From Pomphorhynchus laevis (Eukaryota > Acanthocephala > Palaeacanthocephala > Echinorhynchida > Pomphorhynchidae), in contig WNNJ02002045.1 in NCBI GenBank assembly GCA_012934845.2, forward strand, positions 1 to 64,000: DNA of 64,000 nt. Direction: 5' to 3'. Made by a program: the position numbers and the translations under genes. How positions within the stretch are numbered: position 1 is the first letter of the stretch; every line of letters starts with the position of its first letter. Positions 47,815 through 58,699 of this stretch are shown piece by piece. A model generated the notes under the pieces. The model was not told the origin of the DNA and searched no databases. It saw nothing but the letters and a program-made list of their open reading frames with translations.

Positions 47815-49085
47815 CATATCAGCTAGCTACGTCTACGTACTTTATACTATCTATAAATTAAAAATAATGATAAATAAAATAAATAATTATAGAATATTTA
47901 ATATAATTTAGATTAATATAAAGTAAAAATTTAAAATAAAAATCAGTTGTTTATGAATTTACTAATAAATAATAAACAATGTGTCAGAATAAGGATTAAA
48001 AGTCACCAGTTGGAACTGCCAAGCTATCAGGTTTCGGCCTCTATTCCTCGACCCAACATAGCAGCAAGGCCAAATACATGCTAATGACGTATTTCCTCTG
48101 CTGAAATTTGCTAATCTAGTATCTTATTCTAATAAAAGTATATTATTTATTATCCGTATTTTATTCTAGTATCAATTTCGATTACATTACAATATTTTTT
48201 AACATGTGCTTTAATTACTTTATGTACTTTATTCATATAAACTGAGATCGATTTTAATGTACATTTGAAATCACTACATACGAACTTAGGTTTTATTGGA
48301 TTTTTATGTAATTTTGGATTCCAATATAATATAGGAATAGTTTTATTATCTGATTCAATTTTTATACCCTTCTTATCCATTATAGAACAATTAATTGTAA
48401 TAATTGTTTCCAAACTTAAATCACTACATTTATGTGTTGGATTTACATTAAAATCATTAGAATTAACCTCTTTCATTAGTATATCATAATAAAGCTTTTT
48501 GCATATGAAGACAAAGTTATTACTAGCTTTATCAATAGTTGTTATTATATAGTTATCCTTTAATTTAGTAAGTTCTTTATACATATCTTTATAAATTTTA
48601 TCTTTCCTTTTATAATTGTTTGTTATTTTCATTTTATTTTTAATTTTATCAAATATATAATCTTTCCAAATTTTTATCTTAGATATATTCGAGCTTTCAC
48701 TATTAATCAGCTTACTAAAGTAATCATTTAAGTTATTATATAACGAATTGTAAATTTTATTTTTGTCGTTGTTATTATTTAATCTATATTTATAACCTTT
48801 TGATTGCATTTTCCTTAATTCCCCATTTTCAATTAATTTTAGATGATGGGTACATATATGTTCATTTATTTTTTTATCAAAATTAAGACTTTTGCAACTG
48901 CATTCTATTTCTAGATATTTCTAACATAATCGTTACATATCGTTTTCTAGTCTTTATTACAAATTACATATATTTCGTTCTAATAGCGACACCAGTTTAT
49001 ACCTTATTTTTAGAATTTATTTACTTAAATCTGACCTATTATCTGTAATTTTAGTATTATTTAATTGTTATTACATATTTATAAA
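47815..49085 (-). mobile_element. Naiad copy N8 with internal deletion
   Basis: Tail with motif copy F (48,016-48,094), then directly the N-terminal RT ORF (48,809-48,150: IPILYWNPKLHKNPIKPKFV, TTIDKASNNFVF). The palm/thumb part is missing. Upstream, FDKKINEHIC, the CxC linker ECSCKSL and ERNICN-like residues run to about 49,085. No nuclease. Confidence 0.88.
48016..48094 (-). ncRNA. Naiad tail structured motif, copy F (covarying)
   Basis: Reverse complement has GGCCTT pairing with GAGGCC, where other copies have GGCCCC/GGGGCC. The fifth pair changes C-G to U-A on both sides. Confidence 0.55.
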
Positions 49086-50465
49086 TTCGATAGATCAGCT
49101 TTATCCACAAGTTATAAATGTCTATTTTCAGAAAAATCTTCCCCGCTTTAATCGTAATCTGCCAAATATGACGCAATCTTTCGTGTTTTCTTGTAACGTG
49201 CTACATTTTGATCATAATTCAGCAGCATCTTGAGGGCCTAGCAAATTTATTTTAGAGATGATGTCCGTATAGGTTTTTCTAAATTTAATTCGGGGTATTA
49301 GTAGTTTTGTGGTAAGACCGTCACTAGACTCGATAATATACCGGTATTTTCTTCGACTGACAAACTTTCACGTCAGAAGTGGCAGTTTTTGAGCTCTAGG
49401 TGGTGCGATGTCGCGCAATGAAACATTTTATGCCGGTCATAGACAGCAACGAAGAGATAATGATAATTTGACTCGGATGACATTGGTCCCTTGAAGTCGA
49501 TTGATAGTATTTCCCTTGGTTTTGTTGTTTTTACCAGTGTTTCATTATTATGTTCAAACGAGGCTTGCATTCTGTGCAAATTCTTCATTGCCCCCAAATA
49601 TATTGTGCTTCCTTCACTAGTCTGGTAATTTTATACTTTTACCATAACGATACATTTTGCGGACACTCGGATAAAGTAAATTAGTATGTATCTCAGTCAG
49701 AGGATTCCGTTGAACATCATTGCAGAACAAACGAGACAAGGAGTCAGCAGAGTAGTTGCTAGTATCAGATCTGTATCTAAATAAAAACTGTAATGGAGAT
49801 AACTCCAAAAGCCGACGCTCAATTTTGCTGTTCCTCATCTTACTCGGGTTATTAGGATTTATCATAAACGATACGGACATTTGGTCGGTGACAACATTGA
49901 AGGGACGACTTAGAAATATGTGTCGCCAACAACGTATTGTTTCAACTAAAGCATATGCACCATCTTCAACGGAAGATTGTTGTTTCTCTTACTGGGATAA
50001 TGTTAGATAAAATAAAGTCACAGGCATAGTTGATTGCCTTATTGTAAAAGCAATTGCATTGACGGAAGCAACGGTTTCGACCTTTAAAGGCCTGGAAGAA
50101 TCATAGCGATGAATAATTGTGCTCTGGACATCATTCTTTAGATTACGAAATGGTATCGAACATTCATCCGACAAAGGAAATGATTTCACTTTTACTAATG
50201 ATACTATTTTGACCGAAAATTTTTCAATCCAAGTCAAGTAGTAGTAAAATAGCCATATAGCACGTTTCAATACGGCAGTGTCATGCGAAAGTTTTATTCC
50301 TTTCAATGTTTTTGTCCTATCCGAGGCTGAGAGGCAAGTAGCGTTGCCTATTATGTAACCTAGTAAACAAAATTCGTTTGACGAAAGACACACTTAGCAG
50401 TATTGTACTAAGGCATTTTTCTACAGTCATTCGTTCAAACCTTTGGAGATTTATATCATTTTATA

Positions 50466-51590
50466 AGAAAATGAGAGATTTCCCTGGGCGTTTTTTCTGT
50501 TTGTATGATGTGGCAGCTACGAAAAAATTGACAAAACGATAGCAGGTACCGTTTCGTCGTTATTTTGACTCATCAGTGCCAGATACCTCCCACTACTGAA
50601 TGCAGAAAACCATCAGACGGCACGAATATGTCAAAAGGTACTTAGAGCTAGAAAATTTCTAGCAAGCTAAGTACATGCTTCACCAAAAGGATCATTAGCT
50701 AAGAGCACTGCATACGAACTTAGGCTTTATTAGATTTTTATGTAATAAAAATCCAATAAGGAGGAGGATAATGCCAAAAGGAGAATGAGCTGACATTAGC
50801 AAGTGCTCTAAGCTAATGATCCTTTTGGTGAAACATGTACCTAGTTTGCTAGAAATCTTTTAGCATTAAGTACCTTTTGACATACTCGTATCGTCTGCTG
50901 GTCCTCTTCTGCATCCAGTAGTGGGAAATATCTGGCACTGATGAGTCAAAATAACGACAAAACGGTACCTGTTATCGTTTTGTCAATTCTTTCATGGCTG
51001 CCACATCATACAAACAGAAAAATGCCCACGGAAATCCCTCATTTTCTTGTAAAATACAAATAAGTTGGCAGATAAATAGAAAGAATGCGCTGGCATTAGT
51101 CAGTGCTCTTAGCTAATGATTCTTTTGGTGAGGCATATACCTAGTGTGCTAGAAATTTTCTGGCTTTAAGTACCTTTTGACATATTAGTGCCGTCTGCCG
51201 GTCCTCTGCATTCAGTAGTGGGAGGTATCTGGCACTGATGAGTCAAAACAACGACGAAACGGTACCTGCTATCGTTTTGTCAATTCTTTCGTGGCTACCA
51301 CATCATACAAACAGAAAAAATGCCCACGGAAATCAATCATTTTCTTGTAAAATACAAATAAGTTGGCAGATAAATAGAGAGAATGCGCTGTTATTAGCCA
51401 GTGCTCTTAGCTAATGATCATTTTGGTGAAGCATGTACCTAGTTTGCTAGAAATTTTCTAGCTCTAAGTACCTTTTGACATACTCGTGTCGTCTGCCGGT
51501 CCTCCTCTGCATTCAGTAATCGGAGTATCCGGCACTGATTAGTCAAAATAATGACGAAACGGTACCTAGTATCGTTTTGTCAATTATATC
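50466..51590. repeat. ~300-bp tandem satellite with hammerhead-like core
   Basis: One inverted unit (50,466-50,703) and three direct units (starting about 50,790, 51,085 and 51,385, spacing 300 and 298 bp). Each holds GGCACTGATGAGTC ... GACGAAACGGTACC or a variant. The spacer 50,704-50,790 contains a short Naiad-like piece (GAACTTAGGCTTTATTAG). Confidence 0.9.
51228..51285 (+). ncRNA. Hammerhead-ribozyme-like core in satellite unit 3
   Basis: TGGCA, CTGATGA (51,235-51,241), GTC, loop AAAACAAC, GAC (51,253-51,255), GAAA (51,256-51,259), CGGTACC, TGCTA. The core heptad, stem II and GAAA are exact. TGGCA can pair with TGCTA (stem I). The base pair and cleavage position before TGCTA read CC rather than UH, so activity is doubtful. 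The inverted unit (50,552-50,576, minus) has the same intact core. Units 2 and 4 each carry a core change. Confidence 0.45.
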
Positions 51591-52250
51591 ATGTTATTCG
51601 ATACTGCTTCCACAAATTGTTCTATTATCGAGATACGCGTTGGTGTCTTGGAGGTGACGTCTGTCTGTGAGTTCATCGATTACACGTTGGAAACATTATG
51701 CATCATTCGTCATTCCAAAATTATACTCGTTTAATTTAGAATAATCGTCCTACTGCTTCGAATCCTGTGTAAATTTTGTTCTAATGTAGATGAAGCTAAT
51801 GATATGCGATTACATGCCAATAGTAGAAAATATATTATATGCTGATATTTCAGAACTTAATTGTTCTATATTTGATAGCGGAATGCATCAAGATGTATAT
51901 ATTTCTTAATCGTATGTGAATAATCTAAGGCTGGCCGTTTTTTAGACACATTTTTTTGTCAAACACTAAAACCTAAGCCCGATAGGGTGAACGGCTTTGG
52001 TCAGTGGTGTCTTTGATAGTAAGCGGTAAATTTCCTAACGCGTTATTTATTCCAAACTCCGACTTCATTCTTCGACTCCATACTTCAACTCCATTCTTCA
52101 ACTCTGGGTGATATACAGTTTCAATCTGTTTACGATATTCATGTCCATAAAATTTTCCGTACTAGAAGTGTCAAAGAGAGCCGTAAACTCAATGGCTTTA
52201 ACAAGAATAGGTCTATTGGTATGTGTGTAGGCAGTGGCAGACGATACCGC
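51591..52250. other. Gypsy-derived or unassigned sequence
   Basis: Between the satellite and the gag-like remnants; weakly coding-like composition, no motif that I can assign. Confidence 0.35.
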
Positions 52251-53159
52251 CGCTAATCGAATGTCAGTATGGTATGATCGTAACCAGGCTTGACAAGCCT
52301 ACGAAAAGTAACCGCACTTTTTACAATAGTGGCATATCGCATTTTTAGCGAAATACTTACCCCGATTGTTTTCCTGGCACACAAAAAAAAACACTTAGTT
52401 GAAGTATGAGTAACAACCAAAGTTGATTCATGACTCATAGTCACTAACTGTGTTCGACTATCGTGGTTAGTCTTTCGAAGTACATTAGAAACGTTTGATT
52501 GGTAGTTCATTAAAATACTCGATTATTTTGATGCTTCTTCTATGGAAGCATCAATATGGATGCTTTTGAAAATGAAAGGTTTTTTCGCTTTAAGTAGCGA
52601 ACGACGAATGCCATCCGACTGAATTTACCAAATAAACGTATCGCGAATAGCTTGTTCGTGATGTTCTATAGCGGTAATATTCGCGTCAGCATAATAGCGA
52701 GCTAGATCTGTGAGCGCCATTAGGTATCATCAATAGATTTATCGGTATTTTGTCATCGAGTTTTCAACCTATGTCGTGCGAATGCAAAATTGATCGGATT
52801 CGGATATTTGTTTCTCAGAGTTTGCAAAGTGTCTTCGTACATTTTTCATTGATTTACGAGACTATATAAATTAGCAGATAAACAGCTTATCTGTATGGCC
52901 AGTTTGTTGGGGGAACTGGATAAATTGATTGTAAAATTTTTAAAGTTTACAAACAAAAATTATAATTGTTTGCTTGCGTCTGTATAATTTGGTTTACTCG
53001 CTAGTCGTTTAGGACGAAGATACATATCCGTTATTAGCAGCAGTTGCACTTACAATTTATGTTGAATTAATTGTTATAAACTATGTAAATGAGCGTTATT
53101 CAACATAATTCTTAAAAGTAAATAGTCATGAATCCACAAGTTATATCTATTTTCAAATC

Positions 53160-53262
53160 AGTTATCCTTTAATTAAGTAAGTTATGAATATCTTTATTAA
53201 TTTTATCTTTCCTTTTATAATTGTTTGTTATTTTAATTTTCTTTGTAATTTCATCAAATATA
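53160..53262 (-). mobile_element. Naiad fragment N9 (RT piece)
   Basis: About 100 bp matching the KLKDNY to KMKITN region of the Naiad RT, reversed and diverged. Confidence 0.7.
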
Positions 53263-53339
53263 TAACCTTAAGTTAATATAATTGTACGGTCATTGTTACA
53301 ATTGAAATTTTTGATGACACTGCACGTTGCTTTAATATC

Positions 53340-53410
53340 ATATATAAGCAAACAAAAGTACACTACATTTCAGTATTGATGGGCTTCATCAGCTTTTGAT
53401 CCAATACCTA
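53340..53410 (-). ncRNA. Degenerate hammerhead-like motif
   Basis: Minus strand: CAAAAG (53,398-53,393), CTGATGA (53,392-53,386), AGCCCATCAATACT, GAAA (53,371-53,368), TGTAGTGTA, CTTTTG (53,358-53,353). CAAAAG/CTTTTG forms stem I. Stem II keeps only AG/CT. Lies between Naiad fragments N9 and N10. Confidence 0.35.
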
Positions 53411-53449
53411 CGTTTTCCGTTTCGGTTCTTTAAATGTTGGCTGGATTAA

Positions 53450-54420
53450 TACTGAAATAGTGCTTTATACCAGTATTAATTCCGATTAATTTACAGTATT
53501 ATTTAAATTATGTTGTAATTACTTGAAGTATTTTATTCATATAAACAGAAAGTGGTTTTAATGTACATTTAAAATCACTACATATGAACCTAGGTTTTAT
53601 TGGATTTTTATGTAATTTTGGATTCCAATATAATATAGGTATAGTTTTATTATCTAATTCAACCTTTATACCCTTTTTATCCATTATAGAACAGTGACTT
53701 GTAATAATTGTTTCTAAACTCAACTCACTACGTTCATATGTTGGATTTACATTTAAATCATTAGAATTAACCTCTTTCATTAGTATATCATAATAAAGCT
53801 TTTTGCATATGAAGACAAAGTTATTACTAGCTTTATCAATAGTTGTTATTATATAGTTATCCTTTAATTTAGTAAGTTCTTTATATATATCTTTATTAAT
53901 TTTATCTTTTCTTTTATAATTGTTTGTTATTTTCATTTTATTTTTAATTTTATCAAATATATAATCTTTCCAAATGTTTATCTTAGATATATTCGAGCTT
54001 TCACTATTAATCAGCTTACTAAAGTAATCATTTAAGTTATTATATAACGAATTGTAAATTTTATTTTTGTCGTTGTTATTATTTAATCTATATTTATACC
54101 CTTTTAATAACAGCTTTCTTAATTCACAGTTTTCAATTAATTCTAGATTATGGGTACATATATGTTCATTTATTTTTATCAAAATTAAAACCTTTGCAAG
54201 TGCATTCTGTTACTAGATATTTCTAACATAATCGTTATATATCGCTTTCTTATCTTTATTATAATTACAAATATATCGTTCTAATAGCGACACCAGTTTA
54301 TACCTTATTTTTAGAATTTATTTACTTAAATCTGATCCTGTTATTTCTATATTTTTCAAATTATTTAAAAATTTGCCGATATTTATGTTATCTATCCATT
54401 TATTAATTAATCAATAAGTG
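53450..54420 (-). mobile_element. Naiad copy N10, RT N-terminal part
   Basis: ORF 54,182-53,508 (224 codons) from KINEHICTHNLELI through YKYRLNNNNDKNKIYNSLYN, TTIDKASNNFVF and WNPKLHKNPIKPRFIC. The CxC linker ECTCKGF lies just upstream. No palm, thumb, tail or nuclease. Confidence 0.88.
53508..54182 (-). CDS. Naiad N10 RT N-terminal ORF (224 codons)
   Basis: Longest open N-terminal RT segment of the family in this window. It covers the linker after CxC and the fingers. The end (KILQVITT) diverges where the copy is truncated. Confidence 0.8.
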   Translation of the reverse strand: MIKINEHICTHNLELIENCELRKLLLKGYKYRLNNNNDKNKIYNSLYNNLNDYFSKLINSESSNISKINIWKDYIFDKIKNKMKITNNYKRKDKINKDIYKELTKLKDNYIITTIDKASNNFVFICKKLYYDILMKEVNSNDLNVNPTYERSELSLETIITSHCSIMDKKGIKVELDNKTIPILYWNPKLHKNPIKPRFICSDFKCTLKPLSVYMNKILQVITT

Positions 54421-55626
54421 CATTTCATTGCAATCAGATTTATCTGATAAAGCAAAACTTTATTTATTGATATTCAAAACTAATATATCAATTCGATCCT
54501 ACGTTTACAACACCAATAAATATACTATTAGCAAAATTTCAGTTGAACACTTCCAGAAAATCTATCAATAAGCCTGAAAAAGTATCGTTGACAATTAAGA
54601 ACTTGCTGATTTGTGACTTTAGAGTTGTAGACGCAATATTGAATAGAAAAGGTCATATAACTTATACTTTTGTAGAATGCATGCACAGCAATTACATTAG
54701 AGCGTAGTTGCTCGAGTCAAGAAAATCAGATATTGACAACTTGATTCCAATTGCTAAATATTTCGAAGCTACGCATTCACAAACAGCCGCACTGGTCATT
54801 ACAGCAAATGACCACAGTCAAACGCACTACTGATGAAAATGATGACCATATATGTGCAATAATGCGGCGAAGTAATCTCGGAAAGCAAAATCTTAAAAGC
54901 AGTAAAAGTTGCTACTTTTGCTGTAAAATCTATCATTTTTGAACATGGTGTCCAGAACAGAGCACAATTTGTCATGACTTAAAAATCAGAAACTTCAATT
55001 GTATGTTATCCTCAAAACGCAACAATGACAATAATAATAAATATTTTAATCAAAATGGGTCTTCTCGGTTTGGTTCTCCCAAGCAAATAAAATATCTTTT
55101 AGCTTATTTTAAGCAGTATAAATATGCGTATCGACTATGTCAATTTTATTTTGTAGAAACCAAGTTGAGTATTAAAATAAACATTTTAATTTTTTTTGAA
55201 AAATAAAAATAAAAATTAAATTAAATCTCAAATATAACAGCGTTGTGGTTAAAAAAATCACATAAAATACTTATTATACATCTTGACATGACTGGTAAGT
55301 TTGAGCTTTAAATAATGCATATTCACAGAAAATTTTGTTTTTTTTTTAATTTTTCGTCAAAAAGTAAATTAAAATTAAAAAATCTAAATTTTTAAGCACA
55401 AATACAAACTTTTGGTATTGCTATTATAAACTAATTTTTATGCTATATAACATACTATAATTTGATCAGCCATGCTCTTAAATATTTGACGATATTCAAT
55501 TTTACAATTTTAAAAAATATTTGGAAGTATTGTTTAAAAAAATAATTTTTAAATTTCATAACCAATATCAGAGTATATTGCTCAAAATATTTACTAAAAT
55601 ATATCTGATACATTTCGATACTTTAG

Positions 55627-57771
55627 TTGTGTTTGGGTATGAACATTGCTGAACCTCCAAAGCTATTTGAGCACCTAAAAGAAAACTGTACACCCATTAT
55701 TACAAAATCTCGAAAACACACACGCGAGAACTATGCGTTCATGCGTAATGAGATAGACAAACGTCTGCGGGAACACATAATTGAGTCGAGCACATCGCAT
55801 TGGCGAGCACAAGCATTCGTGACGACTAACCAGCGAAGAAATAAACGAATGGTTGTGGACTATTCTAAGACAATAAACCAATATACACATCTCGACGGAT
55901 ATCCACTTCCAAACATAGAGAACCTGATTACGGAAATATCTCAATACAAATTCTTCTCAACTATTGATCTTGAATCCGCCTATCACCAAGTCGAAATTCA
56001 CCCATCCGATCGTCAATATACGGCATTCGAAGCATGCGGCAAATTTTATCAATTTACCGGGATTCCTTTTAGTTTAACGAACGCGGTAGCATGTTTTCAA
56101 AGAATCACGGATAAAATAATCGTGGACAATGATTTGACCGACACATACGTCTACCTAGATGACATCACTATATGTGGACGCACAAAAGAGGAGCATGACC
56201 AAAATGTAGATCGATTTCTTTCAGTCTGCACATCATTAAACTTAAAGTTCAACAATGGAAAATGCAAATTCTGCAGAGAAGAAATCAACCTTTTCGGATA
56301 TCAGATCAGAAATGGTAGCTTCAAACCAGACCCGGAACGATTTGAGCCTCTGAAATCCCTGCCAATTCCATCATGTCAGTATGAACTTAAACGAGTGCAA
56401 GGTATGTTTGCTTACTATGCGAATTGGATAGCAAATTTTTCACTCAAAATGGCAAAAATTAACGTTTCACAGTTCCCCATGAATGATGAGGCAATCGCAG
56501 CGATCGAAGGCATAAAATCGGACATAATGAAAGCCGCACTATATCACATTGACAACAATAAGCCATTAACTGTCGAAACTGACGCATCCGCGACAACCAT
56601 AGCGGCATCTCTCAGCCAAGAAGGAATACCAGTGGCCTTTTCCTCTCGGTCGTTGACCAATCCGGAGTCGCGATATTCGGCAATTGAGAAAGAAGCGCAT
56701 GCTATTGTGGAGTCACTTCGAAAGTGGAGACACCACCTTATCGGACGCCCCTTTACGATTATTACTGATCAAAGGTCCGTATCGTTCATGCTAAACAACA
56801 AGAGCAAGAGCCAAATCAAAAATGAGAAGATTAATAGATGGCGCCTCGAACTATCAGAGTTCGAATTTAAGATTATCTACAGACCTGGCAAACAAAACCA
56901 CGTTGCCGACACTTTAACGCGAGTCTGCGCAGCAGGGTCTGATCTAGCCTCTCTTAAACAACTACACGTTGATTTGTGCCATCCTGGAATACGACGCTTA
57001 ACAGCATATGTACGAAAAAACAATCTACCGTTTTCATGCGACGACGTAAGACTAACTTGCAATAACTGCTTAGTTTGTTCAGAGATAAAACCCCAGTATC
57101 CGCACGTAGAAGGATCCCATGTTATAAAGTCGACTCGTCCATTTGAGCGGCTATCCATGGACTTCAAAGGTCCTTTACCAACATCAACACAAAGAAATCC
57201 TTACCTCCTGGTCGTGGTCGACGAATACAGTCGTTTTTCATTCGGTTTCCTCTGCAAAGACACCAGTTCACGAACAGTGATTGAGAAGCTTGACCTGCTA
57301 TTTTCGACGTTCGGCACCCCGGAGTTTATACATTCTGATAACGCAACTTGCTTCAGGTCAACCGAGCTGAAACAATACTTGCTTTCTCGGAACATATCCT
57401 CAAGTCATTCGTCTCCATTCAATCCCAGAGGAAACGGACAAGCGGAACGATTTGTCGGCCAGATTTGGACTACGATACGTCTAGCACTACGCACCCTCAA
57501 TCTTGGAATAAAAGAATGTGAGAAAGTCCTACAACACGCCCTCAACTGCAGTCGTAGCTTACTATGTACAGTTACTAACGAATGTCCACACGATAGGATT
57601 TTCAGATACAGCCGACGATGCCTTAAACAAAACCAACTCCCGCAATGGCTGACGCATGCGCAGTCCGTGTTAGTGAAAAACCACAACCGAACATCCAAAC
57701 ATTGTCCTAACTTACTGCCAGCCAAACTAGAGAATATAAATCCTTATTATTACAACAGTCTCATACTCTAA
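55627..57771 (+). CDS. Gypsy-type pol region: RT, RNase H, integrase (fossil)
   Basis: Parts in order: RT (VDYSKTINQYT, FSTIDLESAYHQVEI, the YLDD box), RNase H (ETDASATTIAASLSQ, EKEAHAI), a zinc-binding HHCC-type integrase N-terminus (HVDLCHPG, C..CLVC) and the integrase core (SMDFKGPLP, HSDNATCF, NPRGNGQAERF). The domain order RT-RH-IN places it in Ty3/gypsy. Part of the same element as the LTR at 58.1 kb. Confidence 0.93.
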   Translation: MCLGMNIAEPPKLFEHLKENCTPIITKSRKHTRENYAFMRNEIDKRLREHIIESSTSHWRAQAFVTTNQRRNKRMVVDYSKTINQYTHLDGYPLPNIENLITEISQYKFFSTIDLESAYHQVEIHPSDRQYTAFEACGKFYQFTGIPFSLTNAVACFQRITDKIIVDNDLTDTYVYLDDITICGRTKEEHDQNVDRFLSVCTSLNLKFNNGKCKFCREEINLFGYQIRNGSFKPDPERFEPLKSLPIPSCQYELKRVQGMFAYYANWIANFSLKMAKINVSQFPMNDEAIAAIEGIKSDIMKAALYHIDNNKPLTVETDASATTIAASLSQEGIPVAFSSRSLTNPESRYSAIEKEAHAIVESLRKWRHHLIGRPFTIITDQRSVSFMLNNKSKSQIKNEKINRWRLELSEFEFKIIYRPGKQNHVADTLTRVCAAGSDLASLKQLHVDLCHPGIRRLTAYVRKNNLPFSCDDVRLTCNNCLVCSEIKPQYPHVEGSHVIKSTRPFERLSMDFKGPLPTSTQRNPYLLVVVDEYSRFSFGFLCKDTSSRTVIEKLDLLFSTFGTPEFIHSDNATCFRSTELKQYLLSRNISSSHSSPFNPRGNGQAERFVGQIWTTIRLALRTLNLGIKECEKVLQHALNCSRSLLCTVTNECPHDRIFRYSRRCLKQNQLPQWLTHAQSVLVKNHNRTSKHCPNLLPAKLENINPYYYNSLIL

Positions 57772-58127
57772 CGGGCAGCATAAAACAGTCTCGAATCGCG
57801 ATATTGCAAGGTTACCTCACGAATGCCGCAAAAATAACACACCAACGGATGAACTGAACGAACCAACGATGGAAGGTATTCACGACCCATCAATAGAAGA
57901 CAACCAACAAGACGCGCCAATAACCTGCAAGGACGATATCGAAACAATAGCGGAAGCCGGCCAAAATACACTAACAAACGAAACAATGCGCGATAGCGGT
58001 CATGGCACGACACAGGGAACTTACTTCAATGACAACGACAACGATACAGACGCCAGTGGACCGAAGAGACCAGTTAGAGCACGACAAGCGCCGAGCTACT
58101 TGCAGGATTATCTATGGCGGGGGAGAA
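57772..58127 (+). other. Gypsy pol C-terminal region and polypurine tract
   Basis: Contains PKRPVRARQAPSYLQDY, the basic R.R..P.YL.DY end often seen in gypsy integrases, then a polypurine tract (GGCGGGGGAGAA) directly before the LTR. Confidence 0.75.
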
Positions 58128-58259
58128 TGTGATGAAAATTACCTTACCATTTATATTGTAAATCTTAACCCTTAATGTAAACTATTTACACTTACTGATT
58201 TACTACTTTGTTTTGTAGATATTACTCAATAAAGCTTTTTACAAGCGTATCTGTTTACA
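58128..58259 (+). repeat. Candidate 3' LTR of the gypsy fossil (~132 bp)
   Basis: Starts TGTGATG right after the polypurine tract and ends TTTACA, with an AATAAA signal (about 58,229). It is short for an LTR. The L2-type LINE begins directly after it. Confidence 0.65.
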
Positions 58260-58699
58260 CTACAATGGTCGGATGCATGAGCATATATGAGGATGTCATC
58301 GGCGTATTGCATGACTTTAAAGGAGTAAGGTTTGATAAACGGAGAGATACCGCCAAGTAAAAGAGAGAAAAGCAGGGGACCTAGGACTGAACCTTGTGGG
58401 ACCCTGCAGAAAATAGGGATGGGATAAGATGATGATGAATTTGAACAGACGCGAAAAGAACGGTCGGATAGATATGATGTACGCCATGCTACGGAGGATG
58501 AAGAAAATCCGTAATCATAACGAAAGCGATAAAGAAGGATGGAGTGGTCGACGATGTCGAAGGCGGAGGAGAGGTTGAGGGAGATGAGAACACTATATAG
58601 AGCCTTGTCACGAGAAATGAGTAGGTCGTTGTTTACTTTTATGCAGGCGATTTCTGTTGAGTGATTAGAGCAGAAAGTGGATTGGAAATAAGTGTACAT
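58226..58699 (-). CDS. L2-type LINE RT fragment
   Basis: 157 codons with RT motifs A (SSAFDIVDHS), B (VPQGSVLGPLLF) and C (YADD). The C-terminal thumb and tail are missing. Confidence 0.85.
   Translation of the reverse strand: MYTYFQSTFCSNHSTEIACIKVNNDLLISRDKALYSVLISLNLSSAFDIVDHSILLYRFRYDYGFSSSSVAWRTSYLSDRSFRVCSNSSSSYPIPIFCRVPQGSVLGPLLFSLLLGGISPFIKPYSFKVMQYADDILIYAHASDHCSVNRYACKKLY

Larger units (their letters stand above)
49100..53010 (-). mobile_element. Ty3/gypsy retroelement fossil, minus strand
   Basis: Ordered remnants from about 53,010 down: gag-like part (52.3-53.0 kb), RT/RNase H (about 50,393-49,617) and integrase start with SIDFKGPM (about 49,500). The element is broken, with many breaks and missing both recognisable LTRs. 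A satellite block (50,466-51,590) is inserted between the gag side and pol. The decay suggests it is older than the plus-strand gypsy at 54.5-58.3 kb, which belongs to the same broad group. Confidence 0.75.
54480..58259 (+). mobile_element. Ty3/gypsy retroelement fossil, plus strand, with 3' LTR
   Basis: Gag-side remnants with a zinc-knuckle-like CYFC motif (about 54,600-55,100), then a long pol region (55,627-58,132) and a 3' LTR (58,128-58,259). No 5' LTR was recognised. Broken: the gag and protease side has several breaks, while RT, RNase H and integrase are largely open, so it is younger than the gypsy fossil at 49-53 kb. Confidence 0.9.
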
